This document shows, one piece after another, positions 34,930 to 45,061 of a stretch of 64,000 nucleotides of DNA. The translations under genes were made by a program, and so were the position numbers. Within the stretch, counting starts at the first letter, position 1. Each line of letters begins with the position of its first letter. Below the pieces are notes generated by a model. That model worked only from the letters and a program-made list of their open reading frames with translations, made no database searches and was not told the origin of the DNA. Source of the stretch: Fimbriimonadia bacterium (lineage in GTDB: Bacteria; Armatimonadota; Fimbriimonadia; Fimbriimonadales; Fimbriimonadaceae); contig JAUIKO010000001.1 of assembly GCA_030430755.1 (NCBI GenBank), positions 62,001 through 126,000 on the forward strand. Direction: 5' to 3'.

Positions 34930-35544
34930 ATGAAAAGCCATGTTTTTAATAGAAGGAAGTATGATTTAAAATACTTTCTTCTGATATGTTTATTTTATGT
35001 TTTTGCTATTCCAGTTCCAATTTATGGTAATACTGATAGATTGAAAAAGTTTGCCCAAAGATTAAGTTTGTATACTCGTTCTGCATATTTAGGAAAACGT
35101 AAATTAAATAATTATTTCCAGTTTGGAATGGGAAATGTCAAAAAAAGTTGTTATCTGGGACCTCTTGAGTCAGCGTTATTTGCAACAAATAATAATTCAT
35201 TTGATCAGTCTGTTTTACTGGAAAAGATGGATGTTACCCAACTGTATTTAAAAGAATTGGATAATCAATATCGATTGCAAATGTTTTCAGATAAGATGAT
35301 GTTAGATCTAAATAAGATGATCTTGCCATGGGAAAAATATCATTATATACATATGCTAGAGCTCGAAAGATCTCAAGTAAATCATCGATTGGAGAAATAT
35401 ATCGAGTGGTACAAGAGCAAAAGATTTTATTCTGAGAATTTAGGAAAATGGAGTTTAATATTTTCGATAATGGAAACCCAAATGGTATTTCTCGAGAATA
35501 TAAAAGAAAAAAATATTGTAGATCTAAAATTCAATACAAAATAG
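34930..35544 (+). CDS. Exported hypothetical protein
   Basis: A 204-residue protein with an export signal (about residues 14-33, YFLLICLFYVFAIPVPIYG). The mature part is helical and rich in Lys, Tyr and Leu with no cysteines except one near residue 74. I do not recognise a family. The next gene, 20 nt downstream on the same strand, encodes another exported helical protein of similar character, and both contain a 'YFQFGMG/FDQFYDST' aromatic stretch followed by a long helical region; they may be diverged paralogues and probably share a transcript. Confidence 0.55.
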   Translation: MKSHVFNRRKYDLKYFLLICLFYVFAIPVPIYGNTDRLKKFAQRLSLYTRSAYLGKRKLNNYFQFGMGNVKKSCYLGPLESALFATNNNSFDQSVLLEKMDVTQLYLKELDNQYRLQMFSDKMMLDLNKMILPWEKYHYIHMLELERSQVNHRLEKYIEWYKSKRFYSENLGKWSLIFSIMETQMVFLENIKEKNIVDLKFNTK

Positions 35545-35564
35545 AATGATGCAACCCGCTTTGA

Positions 35565-36416
35565 ATGTATAATTTTTCTATAATGAATATGTATTTTAAA
35601 AGTCTTAAATTATGCTTTCTGGTCCTGATGTTAAATGTTCAGCTTGGATATTCCGTGTGCTCTTCAATGAATGGATTTCGAGGTCGATTTATTTCTAGAG
35701 CTCATCAAAAAAATATATTCCATCATATTAGATCTTGCAAGTTAAGTGAAAAATTACCCGTATCTGATATGATGAAAGGTCCTAGAAGGATGTGTTCAGA
35801 TTCTAGTAAATATATGAATAATAATCTACATCAATATTTACCTTATTTCGATCAATTTTATGATTCTACAGACCAATTTTATTTTATGCGGTTAAGTGTT
35901 ATATCAGATATCCATATTGAACAAAAAGAATTAACAGAGCTTAAAAAAGAAATTCTGTCTTGGTCAACATCACCTATATGGAGTAAGGCCCTAAGCGTAT
36001 ACATTGATGATCAAGTGCATCAAATGAATAATATTCAAGATAGAATAACTCAGCATATGTCGAGAGTCGACACTTTGTTAATAAAAAATCAGAAAAGATT
36101 AAGTGAAGTAAATTATAATATGCATGTTAATTACTTGAAAGATATATTGGATTCTCTTCTTTATGTTCAAAAGGTTTATTTGAAATGGTTTCAGGATTTC
36201 ATCACGGAAACAGTTAATGTATCAGATTCTATGGATTCAGATACATTAATGACAAAAGCTTTAACTGAAAAAATTGAACATCTAAATACCGAAGCTTGTA
36301 ATTATGTTCATGATTATCAATATGCATATAGAGTGGGATGTTTTTGGGAAGTAGCTGAAGAAAATTGGACTGAAGTACAATCATTTATTCATAAGTTAAG
36401 AGCTATGGATAAATGA
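35565..36416 (+). CDS. Exported hypothetical protein
   Basis: A 283-residue protein; ATG 35565 or more likely ATG 35583 (MNMYFKSLKLCFLVLM...) opens a Sec signal peptide ending near LGYSVC. The mature protein has an Arg/Ser-rich beginning and then mainly helices with coiled-coil tendency (QKELTELKKEILSWS, NQKRLSEVNYNMHVN). Five cysteines are scattered through the mature chain. No known domain. Partner of the preceding exported gene by spacing and orientation; convergent with topA. Confidence 0.55.
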   Translation: MYNFSIMNMYFKSLKLCFLVLMLNVQLGYSVCSSMNGFRGRFISRAHQKNIFHHIRSCKLSEKLPVSDMMKGPRRMCSDSSKYMNNNLHQYLPYFDQFYDSTDQFYFMRLSVISDIHIEQKELTELKKEILSWSTSPIWSKALSVYIDDQVHQMNNIQDRITQHMSRVDTLLIKNQKRLSEVNYNMHVNYLKDILDSLLYVQKVYLKWFQDFITETVNVSDSMDSDTLMTKALTEKIEHLNTEACNYVHDYQYAYRVGCFWEVAEENWTEVQSFIHKLRAMDK

Positions 36417-36449
36417 TTGAAGTTTCATACCTCTTAACTTATAGAATGA

Positions 36450-39083
36450 TTAATTTTTTGTTTTCTTAGTCTTTTTGGAATCAGATTTAGCTGCAATAAG
36501 TTCTTCCGCTTTTTCTACGGAGATATTCTCTGGATCTGTATCTTTAGGAAGTGTCGCATTAACTTTTCCATTAGTGACATATGGACCGTATCTACCTTTC
36601 AAGATTTGGAGCTTACTATGATTTTTGCTCTGCTCACTGAGGTCTTTAATCAGTGTGCTAATAGAAGGCGAAGATTTAGATGTTGAATTCTTTGCCTGCT
36701 TTAATCTTTCTACAGCATCATGAGTGTTTAAGAGCAACATGCTTTTCCAGTCTTCAATGGTTGCTCTTTGAGATCCGCACTGAACAAAAGAGCCATAAGG
36801 TCCAGAGCAGAGTAGAATTGTTTCTTGAGTGTCCGGATGATTCCCTAGGTTTTTAGGGAGATTTGTTAATAGATTAATCCAGTCTGTTGTAAGTTCAGAT
36901 GTATCCATTCCTTTAGGCAAGGAAACTCTTTTAGGTTTTAGTTTCTGTTTTTTCTCCTCTTCAGATGCTTCAATTTCTAAATAATTTCCATATGGTCCTG
37001 TTTTTAGTAGGATGTTCTGACCTGACACTATATGCTGACCAACGATTTCCCCTTGACCTCCAGAACCTTTTTCAATAAGCTCTAAGGCTTTTTCATAAGT
37101 TAGATCTGCTGGTGCGATATCTATGGGAATAGAGGCCACATTACCTTTTCCACCATCACCTCGTTGAACATAAGGTCCAAATCTACCGACTTTTACAAGG
37201 ATGAACTCATCTTGATTGTTTGGATTTGTAATAGAGATACTTGGATAAGAAATCTCTGATCCTTTTTGATTGACTTGAGGATGAATCCCAAGTTTTTCAT
37301 CTGATCCAAAATAGAATTTTTTCAAATATTCGATATGATTCCTTGTTCCATTAGAAATCTCATCAAGTTCATCTTCCATTCTTGCAGTAAAAACAAGGTT
37401 GATTAAATCTGTGAAATTATCTTCTAAAAGGTTTGTTACTGCAAAGGCAGTAAATGTTGGAATAAGTTCATTACCTTTTTTGTTAATATAGCCACGATCT
37501 TGGATGGTACTCAGAATACTGGCATAAGTACTTGGGCGCCCAACGCCTTCTTCTTCTAGTTTTTTAATAAGACTTGCTTCGGTATATCTTGCAGGAGGAC
37601 GTGTGCTATGAGATAAGGGGCTTACTTTCTTAGGATCTAAAATCTGATCCATTTTAAGAATAGGTAATAACGTTTCTTTTGATCCTAGACTTGCTTCAGG
37701 ATCATCGGAGCCTTCAACGTATGCTTTTAAAAATCCTGGGAAAATAATCTGTTTTCCTGTAGCAAGGAAAACAAAGTTTTCGTTTCCAATTTGAACACTA
37801 ATGTCTACAGATGTTCTTTCGATTTTAGCAGGATTCATCTGGGATGCCAAGGTTCTTTTCCAGATGAGTTCGTATAAAGCAAACTGTTCCTGGGTTAAAT
37901 GTGATTGGATAGACTTTGGATCTTTTGATAAATCTGTAGGCCGGATAGCCTCATGAGCTTCTTGAGCATTTTTCGATTTCGTCTTGTATATGTTTGGCTT
38001 ATCCGGTAGATAATCTTTTCCAAAAAGTTTTTCAATAACCTCTCTGGCTTCTTTTAGGGCACGATTAGATAGGGATAAACTGTCTGTACGCATATAGGTA
38101 ATAAGACCAATCCTTTTTCCACCTAGGTCTACCCCTTCATAAAGAGATTGTGCTATTTGCATAGTTCTTTTTGCGGTGTATCTAAGTTTCCTGCTGGCTT
38201 CTTGCTGTAGAGTAGAAGTCATAAACGGAGGAGGCTGATTCTCTTTACCAGGTGATGTTTGTAATCTAGTTATTTTCCATGGATGTGCATGCAGGGCTTT
38301 TTCTGCATACTCCACGGTTTCTTTTTCATTTAATAACCGAACTTTTTTATCAGTGATTTCTCCTGTTTCAGGATTGAAATGTTTCCCATTGGCAATCTTT
38401 TTTTTGTCAATATCCGTAAGTTTTGCCTTAAATGTTCCGTTTTCAGCTTTTAGCTCAGCTTCTAAATCCCAATAGGTTGCTGAATGGAATTTTATTCTCT
38501 GTTTTTCACGTTCAACTGTAAGTTTAACAGCAACACTCTGCACTCTTCCAGCACTCAATTTGGGAGCGACTTTCTTCCAAAGTAGAGGAGAAAGAGTATA
38601 ACCATAGAGTCTATCTAAAATTCTTCTTGCTTCCTGGGCTTTAACCAGATCTTCATTAATGTTTCTTGAGTTTTCCAGAGCATATTTAAGAGCTTCAGGT
38701 GTGATCTCATGAAAAACAATTCTTTTAACGGGTATTTTTTCGGTGGGTTTTAATAATTGAAGAATATGCCAACTGATACTTTCTCCCTCGCGGTCTTCAT
38801 CAGTTGCAAGAAGGAGCTCTGAAGAATTTTTGAGCGCCTTTTTAAGTGAGTCTACGTACTTTTTCTTTTGACTGTTTACAACGTATATCGGTTCAAAGTT
38901 TTTTTCAACATTTACCCCTAACCTAGACCAGGGTTCTTTTTTAATATCTGCAGGTATATCATCAGCTGATTCTGGGAGATCTCTGATGTGACCAAAACTA
39001 GCTAATACATTATATTCAGATCCAAGGAACTGAGTTATGGTTTTAGCTTTTGCGGGTGACTCAACAATGACAAGTTTCTTCAT
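36450..39083 (-). CDS. topA: DNA topoisomerase I
   Basis: A type IA topoisomerase that relaxes negative supercoils. ATG 39083 (MKKLVIVESPAKAKT) is the family start; an extension to 39098 is unlikely. The Toprim domain (VIVESPAKA...LLATDEDREGESISWHI) is followed by the active-site tyrosine in LITYMRTDSLSLS. After the core (about residue 590) there are no zinc-finger cysteines; instead four 'GRFGPYVQxG / TYEKALELIEKG' repeats (Topo_C type) extend to a Lys-rich tail (KKTKKTKN). Total about 877 residues, similar to the zinc-free forms known from cyanobacteria, actinobacteria and chlamydiae. Confidence 0.95.
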   Translation of the reverse strand: MKKLVIVESPAKAKTITQFLGSEYNVLASFGHIRDLPESADDIPADIKKEPWSRLGVNVEKNFEPIYVVNSQKKKYVDSLKKALKNSSELLLATDEDREGESISWHILQLLKPTEKIPVKRIVFHEITPEALKYALENSRNINEDLVKAQEARRILDRLYGYTLSPLLWKKVAPKLSAGRVQSVAVKLTVEREKQRIKFHSATYWDLEAELKAENGTFKAKLTDIDKKKIANGKHFNPETGEITDKKVRLLNEKETVEYAEKALHAHPWKITRLQTSPGKENQPPPFMTSTLQQEASRKLRYTAKRTMQIAQSLYEGVDLGGKRIGLITYMRTDSLSLSNRALKEAREVIEKLFGKDYLPDKPNIYKTKSKNAQEAHEAIRPTDLSKDPKSIQSHLTQEQFALYELIWKRTLASQMNPAKIERTSVDISVQIGNENFVFLATGKQIIFPGFLKAYVEGSDDPEASLGSKETLLPILKMDQILDPKKVSPLSHSTRPPARYTEASLIKKLEEEGVGRPSTYASILSTIQDRGYINKKGNELIPTFTAFAVTNLLEDNFTDLINLVFTARMEDELDEISNGTRNHIEYLKKFYFGSDEKLGIHPQVNQKGSEISYPSISITNPNNQDEFILVKVGRFGPYVQRGDGGKGNVASIPIDIAPADLTYEKALELIEKGSGGQGEIVGQHIVSGQNILLKTGPYGNYLEIEASEEEKKQKLKPKRVSLPKGMDTSELTTDWINLLTNLPKNLGNHPDTQETILLCSGPYGSFVQCGSQRATIEDWKSMLLLNTHDAVERLKQAKNSTSKSSPSISTLIKDLSEQSKNHSKLQILKGRYGPYVTNGKVNATLPKDTDPENISVEKAEELIAAKSDSKKTKKTKN

Positions 39084-39171
39084 GATATCGTACGTCAAAA
39101 ATAAAAATTACTACTTAAATATACTCGATACTTTTCGATTCATGTAAATAAAATTCAATAGAGGTAAGTTT

Positions 39172-41073
39172 TTATTGAACAATGTGTTTTATAACTTGCA
39201 CTATATATGCTCCTACATAAGCTAGAATGCTCATGTAAGTAAAAACAAAGACGGGCCACTTCCAAGAACCTGTTTCTGTTTTTATTGTTGCTAAGGTTGC
39301 ACTACATTGACAACATAGTGAAAAGAATACCATTAAACCAATGGCGGACCACCCATCAATAACAGGTTCATTTTTTTCATTTTTCGTCTGTTTTAATACT
39401 TCTTTTAAATTTAGCTCATCTCGTTCCTTCTCAGGCTGAAACATGATACTCAGGGAAGTGATAATAACTTCTCTAGCTGGGAAACTTGCTAGAATAGCGG
39501 TAGATATACGCCAGTCAAAACCAAGTGGTTCGAAGATTGGCTCTATGATTTTCCCAAATTTTCCTAAGTATGAATCTTTTAAGCTTGAGGTTATTTCTTG
39601 TGGTAAGATCTGATTTTCCGGAGGTTGTTTTATAGGAAGGTATGCAAGAGCCCAGATGATTATACTCAAAACAAGAATAGTTGAACCTGCATCCTTGACA
39701 AAATGTTTAGATCTTCTGAATACGGAATGAAAAATATCTTTCCATTTAGGCCACTGATATGGAGGTAACTCCATAATAAAGGGAAGAGATGGAGTCTTAA
39801 GAACTCCTTTATTAAGTGAGTATATAACAGGTATAGCGACTAATAATCCTAGTATATGGATGGCAAAAAGGGAAAAACCTGCCCAAAAAGATCCGAAGAG
39901 AGGTTCAATGAAGGTGCCAATAAGCAGTACATATACTGGTAGTCTAGCGCTGCAACTCATAAGAGGTGCAACGAGAACGGTGGCAAGCCTAGCTTTTGGA
40001 TCTGGTATGACTCGTGCTGCCATGATACCTGGCACAGCGCATGCATAGCTCGACATAAGAGGTATGAAGGATCTTCCATTTAATCCACACCACCCAAGAA
40101 GTTTATCCATAAGAAAGGCAGCTCTTGCCAAGTAGCCTGTGCTTTCTAAAAGTGTAATAAAGAAAAAGAGAATCGAGATCTGTGGAAGAAACATGAGAGT
40201 AGTGCCAACTCCAGGTATGATCCCATTGACAACGAGGGATTTAACGAGAGGATATTTCACTAAATATTTAGAGAGTAAATTTTTAATCTCTTGGAAACCA
40301 TAATCCATAAAGTCCATGATTGGAGCAGAAAGGGAGTACAGGGAATGAAAAATTATAAACATGGTTAATGTGAATAAAAGTAATCCCCAAAACTGATGGG
40401 TGAAAATACGATCAATTTTATCTGAATTTATTTTTATTTGAGATTTTTGCTTATCTATAAGAACTTCATTTTTTGTAGCTGCGGCCCATCGGTATCGGTG
40501 GGTTACCATCGATACTCCTTCTGGTTTAGGACTAATGTTCGTTGCAGGTAAGGATGGTTTATTGAGTTGTGCCTCGATAGCATTTTTCAAATCAGTAATA
40601 CCATCTCTCAATGTGGGATTAACACAAATAACTTGAGTATCAAGAATAGATGATAATTTTTTTATATCGATAGATTTTTTACCTTTGGGCAATAGATCTA
40701 CCATGGTGAGTGCTACGATCATTGGAATTCCTGTTTCGAGTAGCTGAGAGTATAGGTAAAGATGTCTTTCTAGATTGTTTGCATCTAAAACACATACAAG
40801 TAGACTTGGTTTTTCTTTTTCTGTAGAAATTCCTTTTAAGACTTCAGTGGCCATCATTTCATCCAAAGAGATAGGATCGAGGCTATAAATGCCAGGAACA
40901 TCTAAGCAATCTACTTGTATGGAACTTAGGTTCATGTTCGCAGATATTTTATCAACGGTAACACCTGCATAATTTCCTACTTTTTGTTGGGATCCAGTTA
41001 AAGCATTAAAAAGAGATGTTTTTCCAGAATTTGGGTTACCAGTAAGGACTACTAAGGATTTAGATGATGACAT
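39172..41073 (-). CDS. feoB: Ferrous iron transporter B
   Basis: A 633-residue Fe(II) uptake protein. The N-terminal G-domain has GNPNSGKTSLFNALTG (G1), the FeoB-typical GNYAGVTVDK (G2), DVPGIYSL (G3) and ALTMVDLL (G4-like). A short spacer leads to the membrane domain with two Gate regions (SFIPLMSSYACAVPGIMAARVI and SFPAREVIITSL). It is shorter than the ~770 residues of the Escherichia coli protein but in the normal range for many bacteria. No feoA or feoC is adjacent. A Fur-family regulator lies 6 kb away. Confidence 0.92.
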   Translation of the reverse strand: MSSSKSLVVLTGNPNSGKTSLFNALTGSQQKVGNYAGVTVDKISANMNLSSIQVDCLDVPGIYSLDPISLDEMMATEVLKGISTEKEKPSLLVCVLDANNLERHLYLYSQLLETGIPMIVALTMVDLLPKGKKSIDIKKLSSILDTQVICVNPTLRDGITDLKNAIEAQLNKPSLPATNISPKPEGVSMVTHRYRWAAATKNEVLIDKQKSQIKINSDKIDRIFTHQFWGLLLFTLTMFIIFHSLYSLSAPIMDFMDYGFQEIKNLLSKYLVKYPLVKSLVVNGIIPGVGTTLMFLPQISILFFFITLLESTGYLARAAFLMDKLLGWCGLNGRSFIPLMSSYACAVPGIMAARVIPDPKARLATVLVAPLMSCSARLPVYVLLIGTFIEPLFGSFWAGFSLFAIHILGLLVAIPVIYSLNKGVLKTPSLPFIMELPPYQWPKWKDIFHSVFRRSKHFVKDAGSTILVLSIIIWALAYLPIKQPPENQILPQEITSSLKDSYLGKFGKIIEPIFEPLGFDWRISTAILASFPAREVIITSLSIMFQPEKERDELNLKEVLKQTKNEKNEPVIDGWSAIGLMVFFSLCCQCSATLATIKTETGSWKWPVFVFTYMSILAYVGAYIVQVIKHIVQ

Positions 41074-41267
41074 GTTTGTTTAAAGTTTTATAATATAAAT
41101 AAGATCGTTAATCTATTAAAATATTTTAGCATGTATTGATACAGGGAAGTGACCAGAATCCTGCAAAATCTACTGTTTTTTTCGATGTGAAGTGAAATGT
41201 GATGGCTTCGTGATTTTTTCACTATAAAAAGATATAAGTGTGATATTAAAAATGTAAACTGTTATCC

Positions 41268-42413
41268 ATGTTATTGAGGCCTAGCGGGATTTTAATAGAA
41301 GGAAAAATTGAAACTGGTTTAGAAGTAATTATTGAAAATGGAATAATTTTAGAAATACGACCACATACCGGCATTCCAGATCCTTATATTTTATCTCCAG
41401 CATTTGTCAATGCTCATTCACATTTAGAATATAGGGGCTATTTAGACAAACTACATCAGCCTGCTTATTGGGAATGGATCTCAGCCCTTGCTGCCGCAAA
41501 GTTAACAGAAGATCTTACCGAAGTGGATGAATGGACACATGTAGCGGCAGAAGAAAATTATAAGTGTGGGGTAGGTCTTATAGGAGAAGTTTCTGATCGT
41601 CCATTTTCTGGTAAAGCTATGAAGATGCATAAACTCGGAGGAGTTATCTATCAAGAAGTTTTAACTGTTCCTAGACCTGAATCTGCAGAATATTATCTTC
41701 ATAAGGCAGAAGAGGATAAGAAAAAAAATGAAGAGGCTTTTGGTGGAAAGGTTATTTTAAGTCCTCATACTCCTTATACGGTTGAAGAATCTATTCTAAG
41801 ATTTTTTGCTCAGCATCCCGAACCTTTCAGTATACATTTGGCGGAAACAGAGCTTGAAAATGAATTTTTCATGAATGGTAGAGGGAAGTTAGTAGAATTT
41901 AGTCGTGTGAACCATCATCGAATTCAACCTACTGGCGAAAGAGTTTTCGATTATATCGATCGATTAGGTGTTATTAAAAAAAATGTACAGCTCATTCACT
42001 GTTGTGATTTAAACTCAGAAGAAGTTGCGAGGATTGCAGAGAGAGAAGCTGTAGTAGTGCACTGTCCTAGATCAAACACTAGGCTTCAATGCCCTACAGC
42101 GCCTATCCGTGAAATGTTAGATCATGGCATCCTCGTAGGTCTTGGAATGGATTCTCCAGCAAGCGGTGGTGTGATTGATTTCTTTGAAGAGATGCGAGAA
42201 GCCATAAGAGTCAGTGCTGAAAGAAATATGGATGTCCATGCTGAAGAAGTGCTTCATATGGCAACAACGATGGGGGCAGAGTCTATAGGATTTCAAGGAT
42301 GGAAAGTAGAAGTGGGTTGCTCACCAAAAATGATAAAAATACATCTGGAAGGCATTACTAGCTCAGAAGAATTAGTTTTTAAAGGTGATATTACAAAAAT
42401 AGAAAGAGTGTAG
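41268..42413 (+). CDS. Amidohydrolase-superfamily deaminase/chlorohydrolase-like enzyme
   Basis: A 381-residue metal-dependent hydrolase of the TrzA/AtzA/SsnA-type amidohydrolases. Ligands: HxH in FVNAHSHLEYRG (near residue 50), HTPYT (near 168), His in FSIHLAETELE (near 191), His in VQLIHCCDLN (near 244), and the catalytic Asp in LGMDSPASGGVIDFFEEM (near 294). Members deaminate nucleosides, guanine or aminofutalosine; which one applies here cannot be decided. No menaquinone or purine gene is next to it. Divergent from feoB across 194 nt and 59 nt before the histidine kinase. Confidence 0.75.
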   Translation: MLLRPSGILIEGKIETGLEVIIENGIILEIRPHTGIPDPYILSPAFVNAHSHLEYRGYLDKLHQPAYWEWISALAAAKLTEDLTEVDEWTHVAAEENYKCGVGLIGEVSDRPFSGKAMKMHKLGGVIYQEVLTVPRPESAEYYLHKAEEDKKKNEEAFGGKVILSPHTPYTVEESILRFFAQHPEPFSIHLAETELENEFFMNGRGKLVEFSRVNHHRIQPTGERVFDYIDRLGVIKKNVQLIHCCDLNSEEVARIAEREAVVVHCPRSNTRLQCPTAPIREMLDHGILVGLGMDSPASGGVIDFFEEMREAIRVSAERNMDVHAEEVLHMATTMGAESIGFQGWKVEVGCSPKMIKIHLEGITSSEELVFKGDITKIERV

Positions 42414-42472
42414 ATATCCCGGTATTTTTACAGGCATAAAGTCCCAGGACTTTTGGGTAAAATGTTTATATC

Positions 42473-43777
42473 ATGTCTAAGAGATCCATCATATTGCATA
42501 GCTTGAAAAAGGTATCGAGTATGATGTCAACAACAGGACAGATAAATCATTCATGCTTACAAGTCCTTCAAATATGTAATGAAGTATTTGGCTGTAAAGT
42601 TTCTTTTTTACTTTTAGATAGAGGGAATCAATTTCACTGGATCTTGAATAATTTTAATCAGTACGAAAAAAATATTTCAAGAATGCAAGATACTGAATAT
42701 AATAACAATATTAAAAAAATATTGGAAAGTATCCCTGAAAAGAATAGTGAATTAAATTTGTCAACGTGCCATTCTTTAAGAAATTTGATTCATGATGTGT
42801 TTAACGTAAACTCTTCAACCGCTGTGGTTGCAAAAATTATTGAAGAGCCATCTGAGAAGAATATAGGTTATCTATTTCTTTTAGATCCCGATGAATTTCC
42901 ATTATCAGAAGACAAAACGTTGTTTATTGATACCGTATCGAATATTTTATCGATTGGATTGACTAAAAATGTATTAGTTGAGGAATCTAACCGAGTCTCA
43001 CAACTATTAGGTATGGGTATGTTAGCTCATGATATTAAAAATCTTACGTTTGCCCTAGGGGCAAATGTTCAGCTTTCTGATCATGTTATTCATGATTTAA
43101 GAAATAAGCTTGAAGTTGCTGGAATAGATAGAAATATTATGAATCAGGTGCAATCGATAGATCATGTAATGAAAGATTTACACGGATCTATTGAAAAAGT
43201 TCAACGCTACTCTACATTAATTAGTGATCTTGCTGCTGGTAAAAAGTTAACTCCTTGTGTGAAGTTGGCTCCCATGGCAAGGAGTGTCCAATTGGGAGCA
43301 GCATACTTAGAATCGGAAGGTAGGGAAGAGCATGTCGCTATCCGTTATCACATTCAACATGATGCCCCTCCTTTGCTGCATGACGAAATGTATATTTTTA
43401 GAATAGTTCAGAATTTAGTGAGTAACGCTATCCATGCAACAAGTCAAAAAATCACGCAATATAGGCATATTTATAAAAATGTACAAGAGTATGAGATTCT
43501 ATCCTACGTGGATGTTACGTATAGATATCAGAAGGGTTATCATATTATAGAGATTCAAGATTATGGTATAGGTATGTCTCAGAAAACAGCTGAAAGAATA
43601 TTATCTGGAAATAGTTCAAGTACTTGGGAGCATCATAGAGGTTCAGGTTGGGGTACTAAAATAGCATTGGAGTTGGCTGCTACGCATGAAGGCGAAATTA
43701 CAATCCAGAGTGAACTTGGTAGAGGAGCAACCTTTACTTTAAGGTTTCCAAGTAAACCATTGAAAATGAATCCTTGA
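42473..43777 (+). CDS. Orphan sensor histidine kinase (GAF-like sensor)
   Basis: A 434-residue soluble kinase with no transmembrane segment. Residues about 20-165 look like a GAF-type sensor. The phospho-acceptor His is in LAHDIKNLTFALGANVQLSDH (near residue 185). The ATPase domain has the N box (QNLVSNAIHATS, near 310), G1 (DYGIGMS) and G2 (GSGWGTKIALELAATHEGEITI), then GRGATFTLRFP. No response regulator gene is beside it, so its partner is elsewhere; the single-domain LuxR protein lacks a receiver. Signal unknown, cytoplasmic. Confidence 0.85.
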   Translation: MSKRSIILHSLKKVSSMMSTTGQINHSCLQVLQICNEVFGCKVSFLLLDRGNQFHWILNNFNQYEKNISRMQDTEYNNNIKKILESIPEKNSELNLSTCHSLRNLIHDVFNVNSSTAVVAKIIEEPSEKNIGYLFLLDPDEFPLSEDKTLFIDTVSNILSIGLTKNVLVEESNRVSQLLGMGMLAHDIKNLTFALGANVQLSDHVIHDLRNKLEVAGIDRNIMNQVQSIDHVMKDLHGSIEKVQRYSTLISDLAAGKKLTPCVKLAPMARSVQLGAAYLESEGREEHVAIRYHIQHDAPPLLHDEMYIFRIVQNLVSNAIHATSQKITQYRHIYKNVQEYEILSYVDVTYRYQKGYHIIEIQDYGIGMSQKTAERILSGNSSSTWEHHRGSGWGTKIALELAATHEGEITIQSELGRGATFTLRFPSKPLKMNP

Positions 43778-43918
43778 TGATTTATGCCATTTTTCGGTGT
43801 GGATAATAAAGAGGATAGACAAAAAAAATGAAGCCTTGCAAATCAGCTCCATCAGAAGAATTTTCATGCGAACAGGTTGAGTATTGCCTGTACTCTTGAG
43901 TTTATAGTTTGATAAAAA

Positions 43919-44749
43919 CTATGCGTTATAAATCCATTCTCCCTTGTAGACGAGTTTGGCATCTCCTTCCATTACAATAGTATGATCGTTTTGAATGGAA
44001 ATGGTTAACATGCCTCCAGGAAGTCTGATATCTACATTGTGGGAGAGTCTGTTTGTAAGTTTGCCTGCATAAGCAACAGCACATGCTCCAGATCCACAGG
44101 CAAGAGTTCTTCCTGCCCCTCGTTCCCAGGTGATCATTTCACAATCTTTAAATGAGTTGATTTTGCAGAAGTGAACATTTGTTTTTTCTGGAAAGAGCGG
44201 GTGATGTTCTAAAGCAGGACCTATGTGCGTTATATCTATTTCTTTAAGGTTGTCAACAAAAATAACGATATGAGGATTGGACATTGAAATATATGTGCCT
44301 TTATATACATGATTCTGAACATCGATTGGTTTTTCAATAAAAGGAGTTTCTGCTAATTGATAATTTATTGGAACATTGATAGTAGAAGGAGCTCCCATAT
44401 TCACTGCAATTTTTTCATTGTCTTGAAAGGTAACCATGTTTTGTTGCTTTTGGGTATGAATAACCAGTTTTTTTTCTTTGTGATCTTGAACTTGTTGTAT
44501 ATATCTGGCTAAACAACGTATCCCATTACCGCACATTTCTGCATATGATCCATCTGAATTCAGAATGGTCATGATGTGTTTTCCACTGTTTTTTTTGTGG
44601 ATTAATATCCCATCAGCTCCAATGCCATAATTTCTATGGCACATGAGAGGTGCTAATTGTTCTATTTGATCTTCAGGAGGTGTTTGGCTATGATCTAGTA
44701 TGATAAAATCATTTCCAATACCTTGCGCTTTATAAAATGGAATTCTCAT
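43919..44749 (-). CDS. dapF: Diaminopimelate epimerase
   Basis: A 276-residue PLP-independent epimerase that converts LL-DAP to meso-DAP for lysine and peptidoglycan synthesis. Both catalytic cysteines are present: [12 protein letters not shown] (near residue 73) and [13 protein letters not shown] (near 217). The start GNDFIILD is typical. Its ATG overlaps the hfq stop (ATGA), so hfq and dapF are translationally coupled; miaA-hfq-dapF is one minus-strand operon. It implies DAP-type peptidoglycan, in line with the ftsEX-M23 genes at 60.6-63.6 kb. Confidence 0.93.
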   Translation of the reverse strand: MRIPFYKAQGIGNDFIILDHSQTPPEDQIEQLAPLMCHRNYGIGADGILIHKKNSGKHIMTILNSDGSYAEMCGNGIRCLARYIQQVQDHKEKKLVIHTQKQQNMVTFQDNEKIAVNMGAPSTINVPINYQLAETPFIEKPIDVQNHVYKGTYISMSNPHIVIFVDNLKEIDITHIGPALEHHPLFPEKTNVHFCKINSFKDCEMITWERGAGRTLACGSGACAVAYAGKLTNRLSHNVDIRLPGGMLTISIQNDHTIVMEGDAKLVYKGEWIYNA

Positions 44750-45048
44750 ATATTCATCATGACGGTAGCTTTGCCTGATTCATTTTCATGATCTGTATCT
44801 TCTAAGCTTTGAAAATGTTTAGGATCTCTATCCATAGTGAATCCCTTAGCTGGAAGGATGCTGCTAATAGCATGCTTATAAATAAGTTGAGTTGGTTTTC
44901 CAGGAGAATCAAGTAACATTGTAAATGAGTCAAACCCTTTTACTTGTCCTTTCAACTGAATACCATTGTTTAAATAAATGGTTAATACAGTATTTGCTTT
45001 TCTTGCTTGATTAAGAAACATATCTTGTAAATTAATAGTCTTTGTCAT
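44746..45048 (-). CDS. hfq: RNA chaperone Hfq
   Basis: A 100-residue Sm-like RNA chaperone that pairs sRNAs with mRNAs. ATG 45048 ([16 protein letters not shown]...) is chosen over ATG 45060 because GGAG sits six bases before it. Sm1 motif: [26 protein letters not shown]; Sm2: the diagnostic YKHAISSI. The 'KGFD' form resembles Firmicute/Thermotoga Hfq more than proteobacterial Hfq. The ~35-residue tail is acidic ([10 protein letters not shown]). It is placed directly after miaA, the order known from many bacteria. Confidence 0.93.
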   Translation of the reverse strand: MTKTINLQDMFLNQARKANTVLTIYLNNGIQLKGQVKGFDSFTMLLDSPGKPTQLIYKHAISSILPAKGFTMDRDPKHFQSLEDTDHENESGKATVMMNI

Positions 45049-45061
45049 CTTGGACTCCATG

